A stretch of DNA of 64,000 nt from Datura wrightii (GCA_035772735.1 JASDFA010000019.1:73074001-73138000), one strand, 5' to 3'; positions 43,772 through 55,003 are shown, counted from the stretch's first letter. The notes: generated by a model from the letters alone, not told the origin. A program made the numbers and translations.

Positions 43772-44569
43772 CTAATTCGGAGAAATGAGGATAGGTGATT
43801 CTATCAATTTCTGCTTCAACTCCTCGAATGCTTTGACACAATCTTCATCAAACTCAAACTTCACCTCTTTTTCTAGCAACCTGCATATTGGTCTAGAAAT
43901 TTGAGAGAAGTTCTTAATGAACCGTCTGTAGAACCCTGCATGCCCAAGAAAATTGCGAACACCCTTCACTGACACAGGTGGTGGTAGCTTTTCAATAACT
44001 TCGATCTTAGCACGATCGACCTCCAAACCTTTGAAAGACACTTTATGGCCAAGGAAGATACCCTCCTTGACTAACAAATGACATTTCTCCCAGTTGAGTC
44101 TTCACAGCGAGCTACACCCTGTCAAGATTCCTCAAACAAGTAGCCAATGAATTACAGAAAATAGAAAAATCATCCATAAATACCTCGACGAAATCTTCCA
44201 CCATCTCGTGAAAGATCACTATCATGCATCTCTGGAATGTGGCGGGTGCATTGCATAAACCAAATGGCATCCTCCTAAAAGCATATGTCCCATAAGGACA
44301 TGTGAAAGTAGTCTAATCCTGATCCTCCGGTACTATGGCTATTTGGTTATAGCCAGAGTACCCATCAAGGAAATAATAATATTCTTGTCCAGCCAATCTG
44401 TCCAATATCCGATCAATGAACGGGATAGGATAGTGATCTTTCCTTGTGGCTTCATTGAGCTTTCTGTAGTCCATGCAAATCCGCCAGCCTGTGATGGTGC
44501 GTGTAGGGATCAGCTCATTTTTCTCATTGGTGACCACGGTCATCCCTCCCTTCTTTGGGACACACTAAA
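43772..44569 (-). pseudogene. Reverse transcriptase of element D, C-terminal part
   Basis: From the F insertion point it reads PKKGGMTVVTNEKNELIPTR, GWRICMDYRKLNEATRKDHY and FLDGYSGYNQIAIVPEDQD, then a stop at 44313 and TFTCPYGTYAFRRMPFGLCN. The catalytic box FMDD is intact at 44169-44180. A frame slip near 44100 comes before the connection (GIFLGHKVSFKGLEVD). FMDD rather than FIDD separates it from the chromoviruses here. Confidence 0.92.
44565..44569. other. Target-site duplication of element F, left copy (CTAAA)
   Basis: CTAAA here and at 50539-50543; the RT gene of D continues across. Confidence 0.95.
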
Positions 44570-46003
44570 TGATAACGGGCAAAAATATATGCCCGAGATA
44601 CTCTTTATTACTTCAATTAGTCTTGTTTATCTAAGTTATTGTATACATTTTCATGTAATTTTATATAATGTGGAGATATGTGCTAACCAACATGATTAGC
44701 CTTTGTTTTGTAGGTTTTGATGATGTTTGAGTAACTAATCCATGAGTTGGTGAAGTAGAAGCTTGGAAACGGAATTAACACGCGAACGTCGGCAAGGAAG
44801 AGGCACAAAATAGCCCACCGGCACGTCGACAAGGTGCCACGGCAGGCAGGCCGCTCAAAACAGCCCACCTGCGCGTTGGCAATGTGCCACGGCAGGTGGA
44901 CTCCGCGACCATGGGGCTACAACGCGCTGCCCAGGCAGCGTGACACGTTGCCAACGCGGCAAGGTGCTGCCTGGGCCGATTTCGGGTGATTTTCCAGAGA
45001 GCCTCCGCGTTCGTAGCGTGTCACGGAGGCCGTGCTCCGCGATGCACTCCGTGACACGTTGCTTGTTAATCCGGGAAAGATTCCTACTAATATAAATAGC
45101 ACACTTAGGTTTATTTTTCACAATTCAGACTTGGTGGAGCAAGGACGTGGGTTAGGAGCAGTTGAGGGACAAAAAAGCTGAGGGTTTTTCTCTCTTTTTT
45201 TCTTCTTTCAATCAATTGTACGTATGATTTACACTCATTTGAGGATGATCAATCCACAAATGAGTGGCTAATTCTCTTCCTTGCTAAGGTTTTGAACATG
45301 TGTATTGAATTTTGATTGTGAATTATATGGTTTTTCATCTTCTTCTTTCATGTTGTTCTATTAATTCTTGTTCTTACTGCATTAGTGTGTGGCCAACATT
45401 AATGTACATCTAAAAAGTCCAATTTCACTCGAGAGAGCAAGAAATTGGAAAGTTGTGAATTAATAGGGTATTGTTCTTAACTTGATTTGGGAAAATTGGG
45501 TTTTGATGTGCTTTCCTGATAGAAATATACTTGAAAGCCGTATTAGTCAATTTAGAAACCGGAATTGTATTGCTAGGTCATAAATTGCATTTGATCACAG
45601 AAATGTAGACGAATGGTTTATGATTCTAAAGTGAGATTAAATACGAGAGTTTTAATCTCTAGGGTAATGTTCTTGGCTAGCAACATGAAGAGAAGGATAA
45701 CCGAATTATGATTACTATCGAATTCATTACTTGTTCTTAACCTTTGCATGCTCTTATCCATAGTTTCAATTCAAGTAAATATTTGTTAATAGTTTTAGTA
45801 TATAGTTTATAAACAAAATTATTTAACTTTTGGTTACATTGTTGTCAACATAATTAGAAGTAAACTAGAATATAGTATACTTAAGCAATTTTACTTATCC
45901 AGAGTCTCCTTGGATCGATACTTGGCTTACTTAGCCACTTTATTACTTGTTTGACCACGTGCACTTGCGTGTCGGTTTTTAACCCCTACCAAAGCACCGA
46001 GCA
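44570..46003 (+). repeat. 5' LTR of element F
   Basis: TGATAACGGGC...AGCACCGAGCA. The tip dyad is CGGGCA (44576-44581) with TGCCCG (44590-44595). TATAAATA at 45091-45098. The LTR is clearly related to that of E from about 45080 onward but different in its first half. Confidence 0.95.
45091..45098 (+). promoter_or_regulatory. TATA box of element F 5' LTR
   Basis: TATAAATA followed by GCACACTTAGG; dyads such as CGTGTCACGGAGG (45017) and CTCCGTGACACG (45047) lie upstream. Confidence 0.7.
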
Positions 46004-46007
46004 AGTT

Positions 46008-46027
46008 TTTGGCGCTGTTGCCGGGGA
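46008..46027 (+). other. Primer-binding site of element F (tRNA-Asp)
   Basis: TGGCGCTGTTGCCGGGGA within this span; one C-to-T change from the perfect tRNA-Asp complement. Confidence 0.85.
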
Positions 46028-46171
46028 GGCTAGGCGATTTGTGAAATTGTGTTAAGTGTAAATTTACTATATTTTTGTTTTATTTTCTTAAGTGTTGACA
46101 ACTTGGTCTTAGTATTTGTTTTAATTCTCTGTTCATTTTAATTTTTCTCTCTCTCAGATACCCTCATTGAC

Positions 46172-47107
46172 ATGACATCTTGGAATATAGATGGTGGATA
46201 CGCATATTTCGGCGAATCTTGCATGAATTGCAGAGGACCCCACTTGTGGCAAAACTGTAACACGTGCAATATATGTGGGTGTCAATATGGCCATTGGGGT
46301 GATTGTCCAAAGGCATATTCCCCTCCCCCAAGCCCCTACTATGATCCTTTTGTTGTTTTTGTTGAATATAGGCATGTTGAAAATGAGGACTTGGGATGCC
46401 AAGTTCAAATAGAGGACATGATGAAACAACTCCTGGAGCAATCAGAAGCAATGGAGTTGGTGGCAGAATTGATAATTCAGCAAAAGGAGAATGCAGAGGC
46501 TGTAAGCAGGATGAGCGTCAAACTCACAGAGATGTGTGCTGAGGCTGAAGCTTGTGATAATTTGCAGGTGACAGTTTTAGCCGATATTCAAGAGGAACTA
46601 CAAGAGGAATACAAGGGTGAATTTTTGGATGAAGCCCCACAATTAGAATCTCTTGAGTGTCTCCGTGATCGGCTCATACCTATAGAAATTCCATTCATGG
46701 AAGAAGAAAAAGAATATCTCCCATTTGACCCTAATGGAGAAATAGATGTCGATGTTGAAAAGGTGTACACAAGTAAGGAAGTCAAGCACAAAGCAATTTC
46801 AGAGTTGAGGTGTATTGGACCACACTCTACGCATTTTTCGACATTAAGTTTGGTTGACAACATAGAAATAGAGTCTTCCAAGTTTATAGAGAAATGTATA
46901 GAGGAGGACCAAGCCTCATATATTCTGAAATTTGCTAACTCAGAGAGACAAAATGACTTCGCTTACATAAGGGCCAAGAGGTGCAAAAGGCAACATCTAC
47001 TGTTTTATCCTTACAATTTTTCACCACCACCCCTGGAGCATAAGAGGAAATTAGAGAAGAAATTAGGGGTGAGATTCATATCCTCAAGGTGGAGGAAAAA
47101 GTGGTGA
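46172..47107 (+). CDS. ORF1 of element F: intact zinc-knuckle/coiled-coil protein
   Basis: 311 codons from ATG 46172 to TGA 47105-47107. Residues 17-45 hold two tandem knuckle-like motifs, CMNCRGPHLWQNC and CNICGCQYGHWGDC, followed by a proline-rich link (SPPPSPYYDP). About 75-150 is rich in Glu, Leu and Gln with heptad-like spacing (probable coiled coil). The C-terminus is basic (KRKLEKKLGVRF, SSRWRKKW). No protease, RT or capsid motif. Knuckle plus coiled coil plus basic tail suggest RNA binding and self-association, as in a nucleocapsid. Close to E's ORF1 over its whole length, so it is under shared descent and possibly selection. Family name not recognised. Confidence 0.82.
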   Translation: MTSWNIDGGYAYFGESCMNCRGPHLWQNCNTCNICGCQYGHWGDCPKAYSPPPSPYYDPFVVFVEYRHVENEDLGCQVQIEDMMKQLLEQSEAMELVAELIIQQKENAEAVSRMSVKLTEMCAEAEACDNLQVTVLADIQEELQEEYKGEFLDEAPQLESLECLRDRLIPIEIPFMEEEKEYLPFDPNGEIDVDVEKVYTSKEVKHKAISELRCIGPHSTHFSTLSLVDNIEIESSKFIEKCIEEDQASYILKFANSERQNDFAYIRAKRCKRQHLLFYPYNFSPPPLEHKRKLEKKLGVRFISSRWRKKW

Positions 47108-47115
47108 AACTTGGT

Positions 47116-47164
47116 ACGTCGTGCCGCGACGTAAAATTAGGCGCTGCTTGGGAGGCAATCCAAG
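47116..47164 (+). ncRNA. Tandem-hairpin motif, copy in element F
   Basis: Hairpin 1: ACGTCG (47116-47121) with CGACGT (47127-47132), loop TGCCG. Hairpin 2: CTTGGG (47147-47152) with TCCAAG (47159-47164), loop AGGCAA, one G-U pair. Starts 8 bases after the ORF1 stop. Confidence 0.65.
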
Positions 47165-49067
47165 GGTATCATGGGTACCATTTTAATTTCTTGCATTTAT
47201 GTTTATTTTATTTATTTTTCATCTTGTGTTGTTTTGGTGGAAAGTTAAGCACAGATGGAGGGGAAGTCTGAGTACCCGTGGAGGAGGAAGCTAACAAGCA
47301 TGGAAAAGAAAAAGTGTGGGGTCGAACACCCACATGTCCATAGTTGAAGAAAACCATGCTGTCAGCTAGGCCTAAAGGCCTCAGGGAGTATTTCTCACCC
47401 TTTGTAACCTTTAGTTTGATGCTATGCGGACATAGCATGATTTAAGTGTGGGGTGAGGGAAACTTCTAGGAAATTTCAAAATTTCTGCGCTTAATGATTT
47501 TTGGTGAATGTAATGCTTGTACAAAAGTTGGTGAGAAATTTGAAAAATTTTTGTGAATTAAGCATGACTTCATCACCCGTTGGTTTTTCTTTTCGGTTCT
47601 TTTCCGACGGGGGGTATTTGAACCGAAGAATAAAAAAATTTTTTTTCTTTTTTCTTTTCTTTTTTCTTTCTTTCCTTGGTCTGTATATAAAGTTTTTTTA
47701 GTCATAGCTAGGGACTGTTTCTGACGATGGATGGATGACGACCGTCTTGAGGAAAATTAGTCGATAGGTTTTGGGTTTTGAAACCATAACTAATTGGTGC
47801 TGGATGTTCTTGTTATGTGTTATACATGGTTGTAAGATGCAAGTATGTTCAGTGTGAAGCATGCAAGTGTATAACTCCGTTTGAGACACTTAGGCTCTTG
47901 AATTTGACTCAATATGATGGAAGCTTAATTCTGAATTCTTGTGATTAGCTGAGTAAGAGTCTACTGATTGTGTCTTGATTTGAGCATGTGCCATGAGTGT
48001 AAGGTTTTTGAGTATTCCGTGTTATTGTGGATTGTCTAGAACTTGCCTGGTGTGTATATAAAACGAAATGAAGGATGTGAATTGTAGGAGATGATTTAGG
48101 CATTTCGTTGAATGAACCAACTTTTTATCCCTCATTATACCTACCTTGAAAAATTAATCCTAGTTAACCCCATTGAGCCTTGAGCCTATTCTTTGACAGC
48201 TGCAACATAAGCTTAATCCTTTTTCTTTCATTAGCCTTGAAATTGAACCAAAACTCCGACGCGCTTAAAGGAAAAATCCGAAAGGGTAAAGGAGTGAGAA
48301 GAATGGAAAAGAAGGAAAAATAGCAAGTTGTAAATAGTTGAGAAAAGGAAAAAGGTGCATTTGTGTGAAAATGGTTGGTTATTAGTAGGGAGTAAGAAAA
48401 GGAATGAATGAAACATATTGCTTAAGTACTCCTTACTAATAAGCTAAAAGTGTCGAAAGAAATGGGGGAACAAAAGAGGAAAAAGAAAACTAAAAGGAGA
48501 AAAAAGGTGAAGTGAGGGAAGGGAAGTTTGTAATGAAGGCGTGATGTATTAAAAGCGCTTAGGAAAGATAGTCACTATTACTAATAATAATAGTACCTAC
48601 CCGCACCTGAGTTACATTACAACCTAAAAAGTCCTACTTGATCTTACATTCACACATCCTTATATTAGTGGAATAAAACACTAAGGGCAAGCTTATGGGT
48701 CATTACATAATGCATGTGAATTCTTTGTGAGAGTGAGCATAATTCTATTCATGTACCCACACATGTTGTGATGTAAAAAATTGTTTTTGCGTGTGATTGG
48801 GTAACTCTCTTTCCGTGAGGGGCACATGTTGAAAGAAGGATATATTTCATGTGGGATTTCTTAATCAGATGATTTGCATGAGTTTGCTAAAATTGAGAGT
48901 CGATTCTTGAGGTTAAGAAGTCTTAACATGGTTGTACTTCATTTCAATGATCAAATCAGGCATGCTCTATTTTTAGCTTGTATCTTAAGTAATCATTATA
49001 GCCGTAACCTCAATTATCTTGATAAATTAGTTATGTAGGAGTCTCCATTTGCATGATATGTAAAAGG
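47165..49067 (+). other. 3' non-coding region of element F
   Basis: No gene. Holds an inverted pair CGGTTC (47595) / GAACCG (47620), the module GATGGATGGATGACGACCG (from 47726), GTCTAGAACTTGCCTGGTGT (from 48034), purine-rich runs at 48270-48530, and 'aagggcaagcttatgggtc' at 48683. Confidence 0.7.
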
Positions 49068-49104
49068 TTGTTCGAGGACGAACAAGGCTTTAAGTGTGGG
49101 GTTG
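49068..49104 (+). other. Pre-PPT hairpin and polypurine tract of F
   Basis: TTGTTCG-AGGA-CGAACAA (49068-49085), then AAGTGTGGGGTTG to the LTR edge. Confidence 0.8.
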
Positions 49105-50538
49105 TGATAACGGGCAAAAATATATGCCCGAGATACTCTTAATTATTTCAATTAGTCTTGTTTATCTAAGTTATTGTATACATTTTCATGTAATTTTATA
49201 TAATGTGGAGATATGTGCTAACCAACATGATTAGCCTTTGTTTTGTAGGTTTTGATGATGTTTGAGTAACTAATACATGAGTTGGTGAAGTAGAAGCTTG
49301 GAAACGGAATTAACACGCGAACGTCGGCAAGGAAGAGGCACAAAACAGCCCACCGGCGCGTCGACAAGGTGCCACGGCAGGCAGGCCGCTCAAAACAGCC
49401 CACCTGCGTGTTGGCAACGTGCCACGGCAGGTGGACTCCGCGACCATGGGGCTACAACGCGCTGCCCAGGCAGCGTGACACGTTGCCAACGCGGCAAGGT
49501 GCTGCCTGGGCCGATTTCGGGTGATTTTTCAGAGAGCCTCCGCGTTCGTAGCGTGTCACGGAGGCCGTGCTCCGCGATGTACTCCGTGACACATTGCTTG
49601 TTAATCCGGGAAAGATTCCGACTAATATAAATAGCACACTTAGGTTTATTTTTCACAATTCAGACTTGGTGGAGCAAGGACGTGGGTTAGGAGCAGTTGA
49701 GGGACGAAAAAGCTGAGGGTTTTTCTCTCTTTTTTTCTTCTTTCAATCAATTGTACGTATGATTTACACTCATTTGAGGATGATCAATCCACAAATGAGT
49801 GGCTAATTCTCTTCCTTGCTAAGGTTTTGAACATGTGTATTGAATTTTGATTGTAAATTATATGGTTTTTCATCTTCTTCTTTCATGTTGCTCTATTAAT
49901 TCTTGTTCTTACTGCATTAGTGTGTGGCCAACATTAATGTACATCTAAAAAGTCCAATTTCACTCGAGAGAGCAAGAAATTGGAAAGTTGTGAATTAATA
50001 GGGTATTGTTCTTAACTTGATTTGGGAAAATTGGATTTTGATGTGCTTTCCTGATAGAAATATACTTGAAAGCCGTATTAGTCAATTTAGGAACCGGAAT
50101 TGTATTGCTAGGTCATAAATTGCATTTGATCACAGAAATGTAGACGAATGGTTTATGATTCTAAAGTGAGATTAAATACGAGAGTTTTAATCTCTAGGCT
50201 AATGTTCTTGGCTAGCAACATGAAGAGAAGGATAACCGAATTATGATTACTATCGAATTCATTACTTGTTCTTAACCTTGGCATGCTCTTATCCATAGTT
50301 TCAATTCAAGTAAATATTTGTTAATAGTTTTAGTATATAGTTTATAAATAAAATTATTTAACTTTTGGTTACATTGTTGTCAACATAATTGGAAGTAAAC
50401 TAGAATATAGTATACTTAAGCAATTTTACTTATCCAGAGTCTCCTTGGATCGATACTTGGCTTACTTAGCCACTTTATTACTTGTTTGACCACGTGCACT
50501 TGCGTGTCGGTTTTTAACCCCTACCAAAGCACCGAGCA
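49105..50538 (+). repeat. 3' LTR of element F
   Basis: 1434 bp, same length as the 5' copy; TATA box at 49626-49633. Confidence 0.95.
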
Positions 50539-51171
50539 CTAAACGGGGCTGACCCATTCATTGTTCGAAATAGGATAGACCACACCTGCATCAAGCCACT
50601 TAATTACTTCTTTCCTAACCACATCCTTCGTCATCAGATTCAACCTCCGCTGAGGCTGTACAGTTGGCTTTTCTCCTTCCTCCATGAAAATTCTGTATGT
50701 GCAAAAAGCTGGATTGATACCTCGAATATCTAACATTTGCCAGCCCATCGCTTTCTTCCTTCTTTTGAGAACCACCAATGCTTCCTTTAGCTATGCCTCC
50801 ATCAATTCGGCGGAGATGACGACTGGCAAAGTGTCATCTTCCCCCCAAAAGATATATTTTAAATGGGGAGGCAATGTTTTCAACTCTAGTTTTGGTGCTT
50901 CCTCAATAGATGGTTTCGTCAATGGTTCCAGGGACCTCATTAAAGGCTGAAAGTCATGCTTCCTGAGATACCACTTTGGTTCATTCAACATTTGCACCGT
51001 CTCATAAGTAGCCCTATCTCCGAAATGATCGGACCTCATCAATGCTCTTTCCAATGGATCTCGAGAATCAACATTCTGAAGAATTTCTGCTTGGTCTAGC
51101 ACATTGATTGTTGAAAGCTCCTCATATATGGACGGTAGCTTCATGGCCTTATATACATCAAATACCTCCAC
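50539..51171 (-). pseudogene. Protease-RT linker and RT N-terminus of element D
   Basis: Reads SIEEAPKLELKTLPPHLKYI (the usual Athila pre-RT linker), a stop at 50791, ALVVLKRRKKAMGWQMLDIRG, and KPTVQPQRRLNLMTKDVVRK with KWLDAGVVYPISNNEWVSPV, which is RT box 1. Broken at 50543 by F and continued at 44569. Confidence 0.9.
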
Positions 51172-51195
51172 TTTGTCATGCGCTCACATGGTTAA

Positions 51196-51684
51196 CTACC
51201 CTGCAGCTACATCAATCAAAGCTCTCCCGGTTGCCAAGAAAGGACGTCCCAAAATAAATGGGACTTCCGCATCCGGCTCAAAATCTAAGACAATGAAATC
51301 TACCGGGAAGATAAGGGAGCCCACTTGCACCAGCACGTCCTCCATAATGCCATCTGGTCTGGCCAAAGAACGGTCAGCTAACTGCAAGATTACTGTAGTT
51401 GGTCTAGGACTGCCCAGCCCCAACTTCTTGAACACTGATGTCGGCATCAAGTTAATGCTTGCTCCCAAATTGCATAATCCACAAGCTCGGATACTTTGCC
51501 TAATTGTTATCTGAATTGTAAAGATCCCAGGGTCCTTGAGCTTTGTTGGCAACCTGTTTTGTATTCGGGAAGTGCACTCCTCAGTAAGTGCCACCGTAGC
51601 ATACTCCGTCAATCTACTTTTGTAAGCTACGATGTCCTTGATATACTTCGTATATTTAGGCACTCCCTGCAAAACATCAACCAA
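51196..51684 (-). pseudogene. Protease of element D, active-site Asp lost
   Basis: 162-codon open frame. The active-site loop reads CNLGASINLMP; in Athila elements this is CDLGASINLMP, so the catalytic Asp is Asn (codon at 51469-51471, GAT to AAT). The rest is regular (ILQLADRSLARPDGIMEDVLVQVG, FILGRPFLATGRALIDV). Stops lie just before it and after it. Relatives cut the gag-pol precursor with this enzyme. Confidence 0.9.
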
Positions 51685-51687
51685 AGG

Positions 51688-53345
51688 TTAATTAATGTGT
51701 ACCTGTTTAAGCACCTCCATGAACTTTTTGGAACAAGCTTCCTCCTTGTGTTTCTTTAATCTTTGAGGGAACGGGGGTGGTGGTCTTTCTGCTTTAGCTG
51801 CCTTCTCCTTCCCCCTCTCATCATCATGTTCCCTATTTTTCCTTACTGCTCCTGACTGCTGAGGTGGTCTTTCTGGTTCCACCTCCTTGAGCTGTAAACC
51901 ACTCCTTGTAGTCACTGCATTGACCTGCTTGGGATTCGGGTCAATGTCACTCGGTAGTCCTCCTCTGGGCCTGGTGTTTTGAGCTCCAACTAGTTTTCCA
52001 AACTGGGACTCCAACGCTTTTGTAGCTAACTTGTTGTTTTTTATGTCTGCTGCCAATTTCACATAATCAGCCTGCATTTGAGCTTGGTTAGCTAACATTG
52101 TTTTAAACATTTCCTCAATGCTGGTGGGTGGTGGAGGAGGTGCATTATTTCCTCTGTATTGAGATTGATAATTCTGCCGCCCTCCTTGATTTCTCTGCAC
52201 ACCTTGATTCGAACTCTGCCCTTGATGGCTGTTACTACCCCAAGAGAAATTCGGATAATTCCTCCAATTTGAGTTGTAATTATTGCCATACTGTTGGTGA
52301 TTATTTCTCTGTACATTCCCAACAAAGTTCACTGAATCTGGATTTGCACCACAACACTCAGCTGAGTGTTCATTACTACCGCATACTTCACACTAAATCT
52401 ACTGCACTACATTAACTGGGGCTTGAGGTTGATTCAAGCTCATATTGCTGAAGTGGGTGTTAAGTTGATTTTGCAATGCAGCTATCTGTGCAACGATCAC
52501 TGTAAACCCATCCACTTCAAAGACTCCTGCCACTTTCCTTGTTCCTCCTCTAAAAGAGTCCGCAATCTACTCTGGATTTCCCTGCGAAATACGATTTAAC
52601 AAAGTATACAGCTCCTCATAAGTCTTTTCTAATGCTTGTCCCCCAGCTGCCGAGTCTAGCAAAATTTTGGTGTGGGGTTCCAAACCCTCTATGAAAGTAT
52701 GCACCAGCACATCATTGGACTGGTGATGGTGAGGACAATCCCTTAGCAATGATTTGAGCCTTTCCCAAGCTTGATACAGATTCTCCCCCTCTCTTTGTTT
52801 AAAACTTAGAATCTGACTTCTAAGTCTTGCTGTTTTCCCGGATGGAAAGAATCTTATCAAAAACTTTCTTGCAAGATCATCCCACGTGGTGATAGAGTTA
52901 GGTAGTTCAGCTTTCAACCACCTCTTTGCTTCCCCCAATAATGAAAATGGGAATAATGTAAGTCTTACGTAACCGGATGATACTCCAGCGGGGATGTAAG
53001 TGTCACTTATCTCCAAAATGTTTGGAGATGTTGTTGTGGATCTTCGTGAGGGAGACCTGTGAATTGCTCACTGGTGTACAACAATTGCACCATGTTCTGT
53101 TTAAGCTCAAACCTCCCTCCTGGCTCTGGTCTACGAATACTTGATGTAAGATTGTTAGCATGTGGGATTGCCACTTCGTGAACCAGCCTAGCTGCCATTT
53201 CCTCGGGCACTAACACTGCCCTCACAAGTGATGGATTCTGTTGTTGCTCCAGGATTGTCTGTCTGAGCAACTGTAGCTTTTTCTCTAGAGCTTCCCTTCT
53301 TTGACGATGAAATTGTCTTTCCGACTCTATGTATGAATCCACCAA
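51688..53345 (-). pseudogene. gag of element D (Athila-type capsid and nucleocapsid)
   Basis: Starts about 53345 (MVDSYIESERQFHRQ). A one-base loss near 53012 splits the capsid, which continues as SGYVRLTLFPFSLLGEAKRW, WDDLARKFLIRFFPSGKT and HTFIEGLEPHTKILLD (retrotransposon gag capsid fold). A stop at 52567 follows, then a knuckle CEVCGSNEHSAECC near 52390 (CX2CX4HX4C), with another stop beside it. An Asn/Gln-rich stretch, a PPPPP run and the end FPQRLKKHKEEACSKKFMEV (Athila gag end) close it at 51688. Confidence 0.92.
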
Positions 53346-53470
53346 CTCCTTATCTCTTGTTAGTGTTCAACACAATTCAATATCTTCAAAAGATAGGCTA
53401 AGATCAAGTTGTCAGCACTTATATAGAAATTGTAAACTAACACTAAGATAACAATTTTACAAATTGCCAG

Positions 53471-53488
53471 TCCCCTGCAATGGCGCCA
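53471..53488 (-). other. Primer-binding site of element D (tRNA-Asp)
   Basis: Minus strand TGGCGCCATTGCAGGGGA; two changes from the perfect tRNA-Asp complement. Adjacent to the 5' LTR edge with the spacer AGTTTT, as in E and F. Confidence 0.85.
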
Positions 53489-53494
53489 AAAACT

Positions 53495-55003
53495 TGTTCG
53501 GATTCTGTGGTGACTACACGCAAGTGCATGTGGTCGAACAAGTAGTAAAGTGGCTAAAGTAAAGCCAAGTATCTATCCCACAGGGACTAAGCTACGGTAA
53601 TAATTAACTTAAGTGTTAATGAACTATATCTTTAAGAATGCAGACAACCAAATAAATAATATTTTGAGAATTTGAGTTACTAATTTATAAGAATCTAAGG
53701 CAAAATTATAAAGTGAATCTAAACAATAGTAATGAGCAAGCTGAGGTTAAAACGAACATGCATGGAATTAATTTATCGATACAATTCAGTTAATCTTTCG
53801 TTCGGTTGCTAGTCAAGAATTATTGCCTATGGATTGGAACTTTCGTCTCTTATCCAACTTAAGAATCAATAACCTTCAATCTACATTTTTGTGATAAAAG
53901 AATTTCATGTTCTAGCCATACAAAACTGATTCCTTAATTGACTAATAAGATTTTCAGATATATTTCTATTCTGAATGTAAATCAATTCTCAATTTTCCCA
54001 AACTAAGAAGAGATCATATCCTACCAATTCACATCTTTCCAATTTCTTCCTTTTTCAAAATCAAAATTGGATTTTTTAGATATACATTAACATTGGCCAA
54101 ATATTAATGCCGTAAGAACAAGAATTGATAGAACAACCATTGAAGAAAAGATGAAAACTAAAATGATCAACAATTATATTCCACTACAATTGTTCTTAAC
54201 CTCATCAAGAAGTGAATTTAGCCACTCATTTGTGGATTAAACATCATCAAATGAGTACAAATCATACAAACAATTGAGATAAAAGAGAAAGAGATAGAGA
54301 AGAATCCTAGAATTTGTGTCCCCTCAACTGCCTGTAACCCACGTTCTTGCTCAACCAAGTCAAAATGTTTATAAATTAACCTAAGTGTGCTATTTATACT
54401 ATTGAGAATTTTTTCCAGAATAACAAGCAACGTGGCATGGAGTGTATCGCGGAGCACTCCCTCCGTGCCACTGGGGTATCGCGGACCCTCTCTGGAATTA
54501 GGCTCCTCAGAATTTTCACCTTGGCGTGCCACGGCGTGCATCGCGGAGCCTGGCCAACGTGCCACGGTGCAATCGCGCACCTACACTGGAAATTGATGTC
54601 CTAGGTAATTGTACTCAACGTGCCATAGCTTGCATCGTGTGGCATTGCCTCCGTGTCACGGAGGTAACGCGGGGCTTCACTGGAAATGGCCAAAATTAAA
54701 TCACCCGAGGCAGAATGCCTCCGCGATGGCAGCGTGAGACGGCTCCATCGCGGAGCCCTTATTTTTGCTTCTCTTCATTGACCTTTTCCACTCCTTGCTT
54801 CCAAGTCCATTTCCGATTTTTACCAACATGTATCTTAGCTTCCCAAATATTCATTTTACCTGTAAAACAACACTAATCATGTTGGTTAGTATAAATTCAC
54901 ATTTTAACTAAAAATCACATGAGAATGCACAAATAACGATAGATAACAAAGACGAAATGAAGCATTTGAGTATCACTTGGGCATATAATTCTGCCCAAGA
55001 TCA
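53495..55003 (-). repeat. 5' LTR of element D
   Basis: 1509 bp. TATA box at 54391-54398 (minus). The GC-rich dyads at 54430-54760 match those of the other LTR. More mismatches to its partner than in E or F, so D inserted earlier than they did, as the nesting requires. Confidence 0.95.
54391..54398 (-). promoter_or_regulatory. TATA box of element D 5' LTR
   Basis: TATAAATA on the minus strand with GCACACTTAGG after it. Confidence 0.7.

Larger units (their letters stand above)
44570..50538 (+). mobile_element. Element F: non-autonomous Athila-related LTR element with ORF1 only
   Basis: 5969 bp; both LTRs are 1434 bp with about 20 mismatches by eye and a perfect target duplication. It lies in the RT gene of D in the opposite orientation. 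tRNA-Asp primer site with one change, leader like E's, and one intact 311-codon ORF. No gag-pol, no ORF2. It needs outside enzymes; D-like elements are the natural suppliers. Confidence 0.95.
27747..55003 (-). mobile_element. Element D: Athila-type Ty3/gypsy retrotransposon, with E and F nested inside
   Basis: Minus orientation: 5' LTR at 53495-55003, tRNA-Asp primer site, gag, protease, RT, RNase H, integrase, a further 3' ORF, polypurine tract, 3' LTR at 27747-29253. Removing E and F with their duplications leaves about 12.8 kb, a usual Athila length. Gag and pol words (PPPFPQRLKKHKEEA, SGQVEVSNREVKQIL) and the tRNA-Asp site support the Athila lineage. The copy is dead through stops and frame slips, but less decayed than the chromoviruses around it. 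Confidence 0.95.

Noticed and set aside
47107..47140. Stop-codon readthrough of ORF1 driven by the tandem hairpins
   Set aside because: The 8-base spacing is suggestive, but in F another stop follows after eight codons and the frames after the stop are not conserved among D, E and F.
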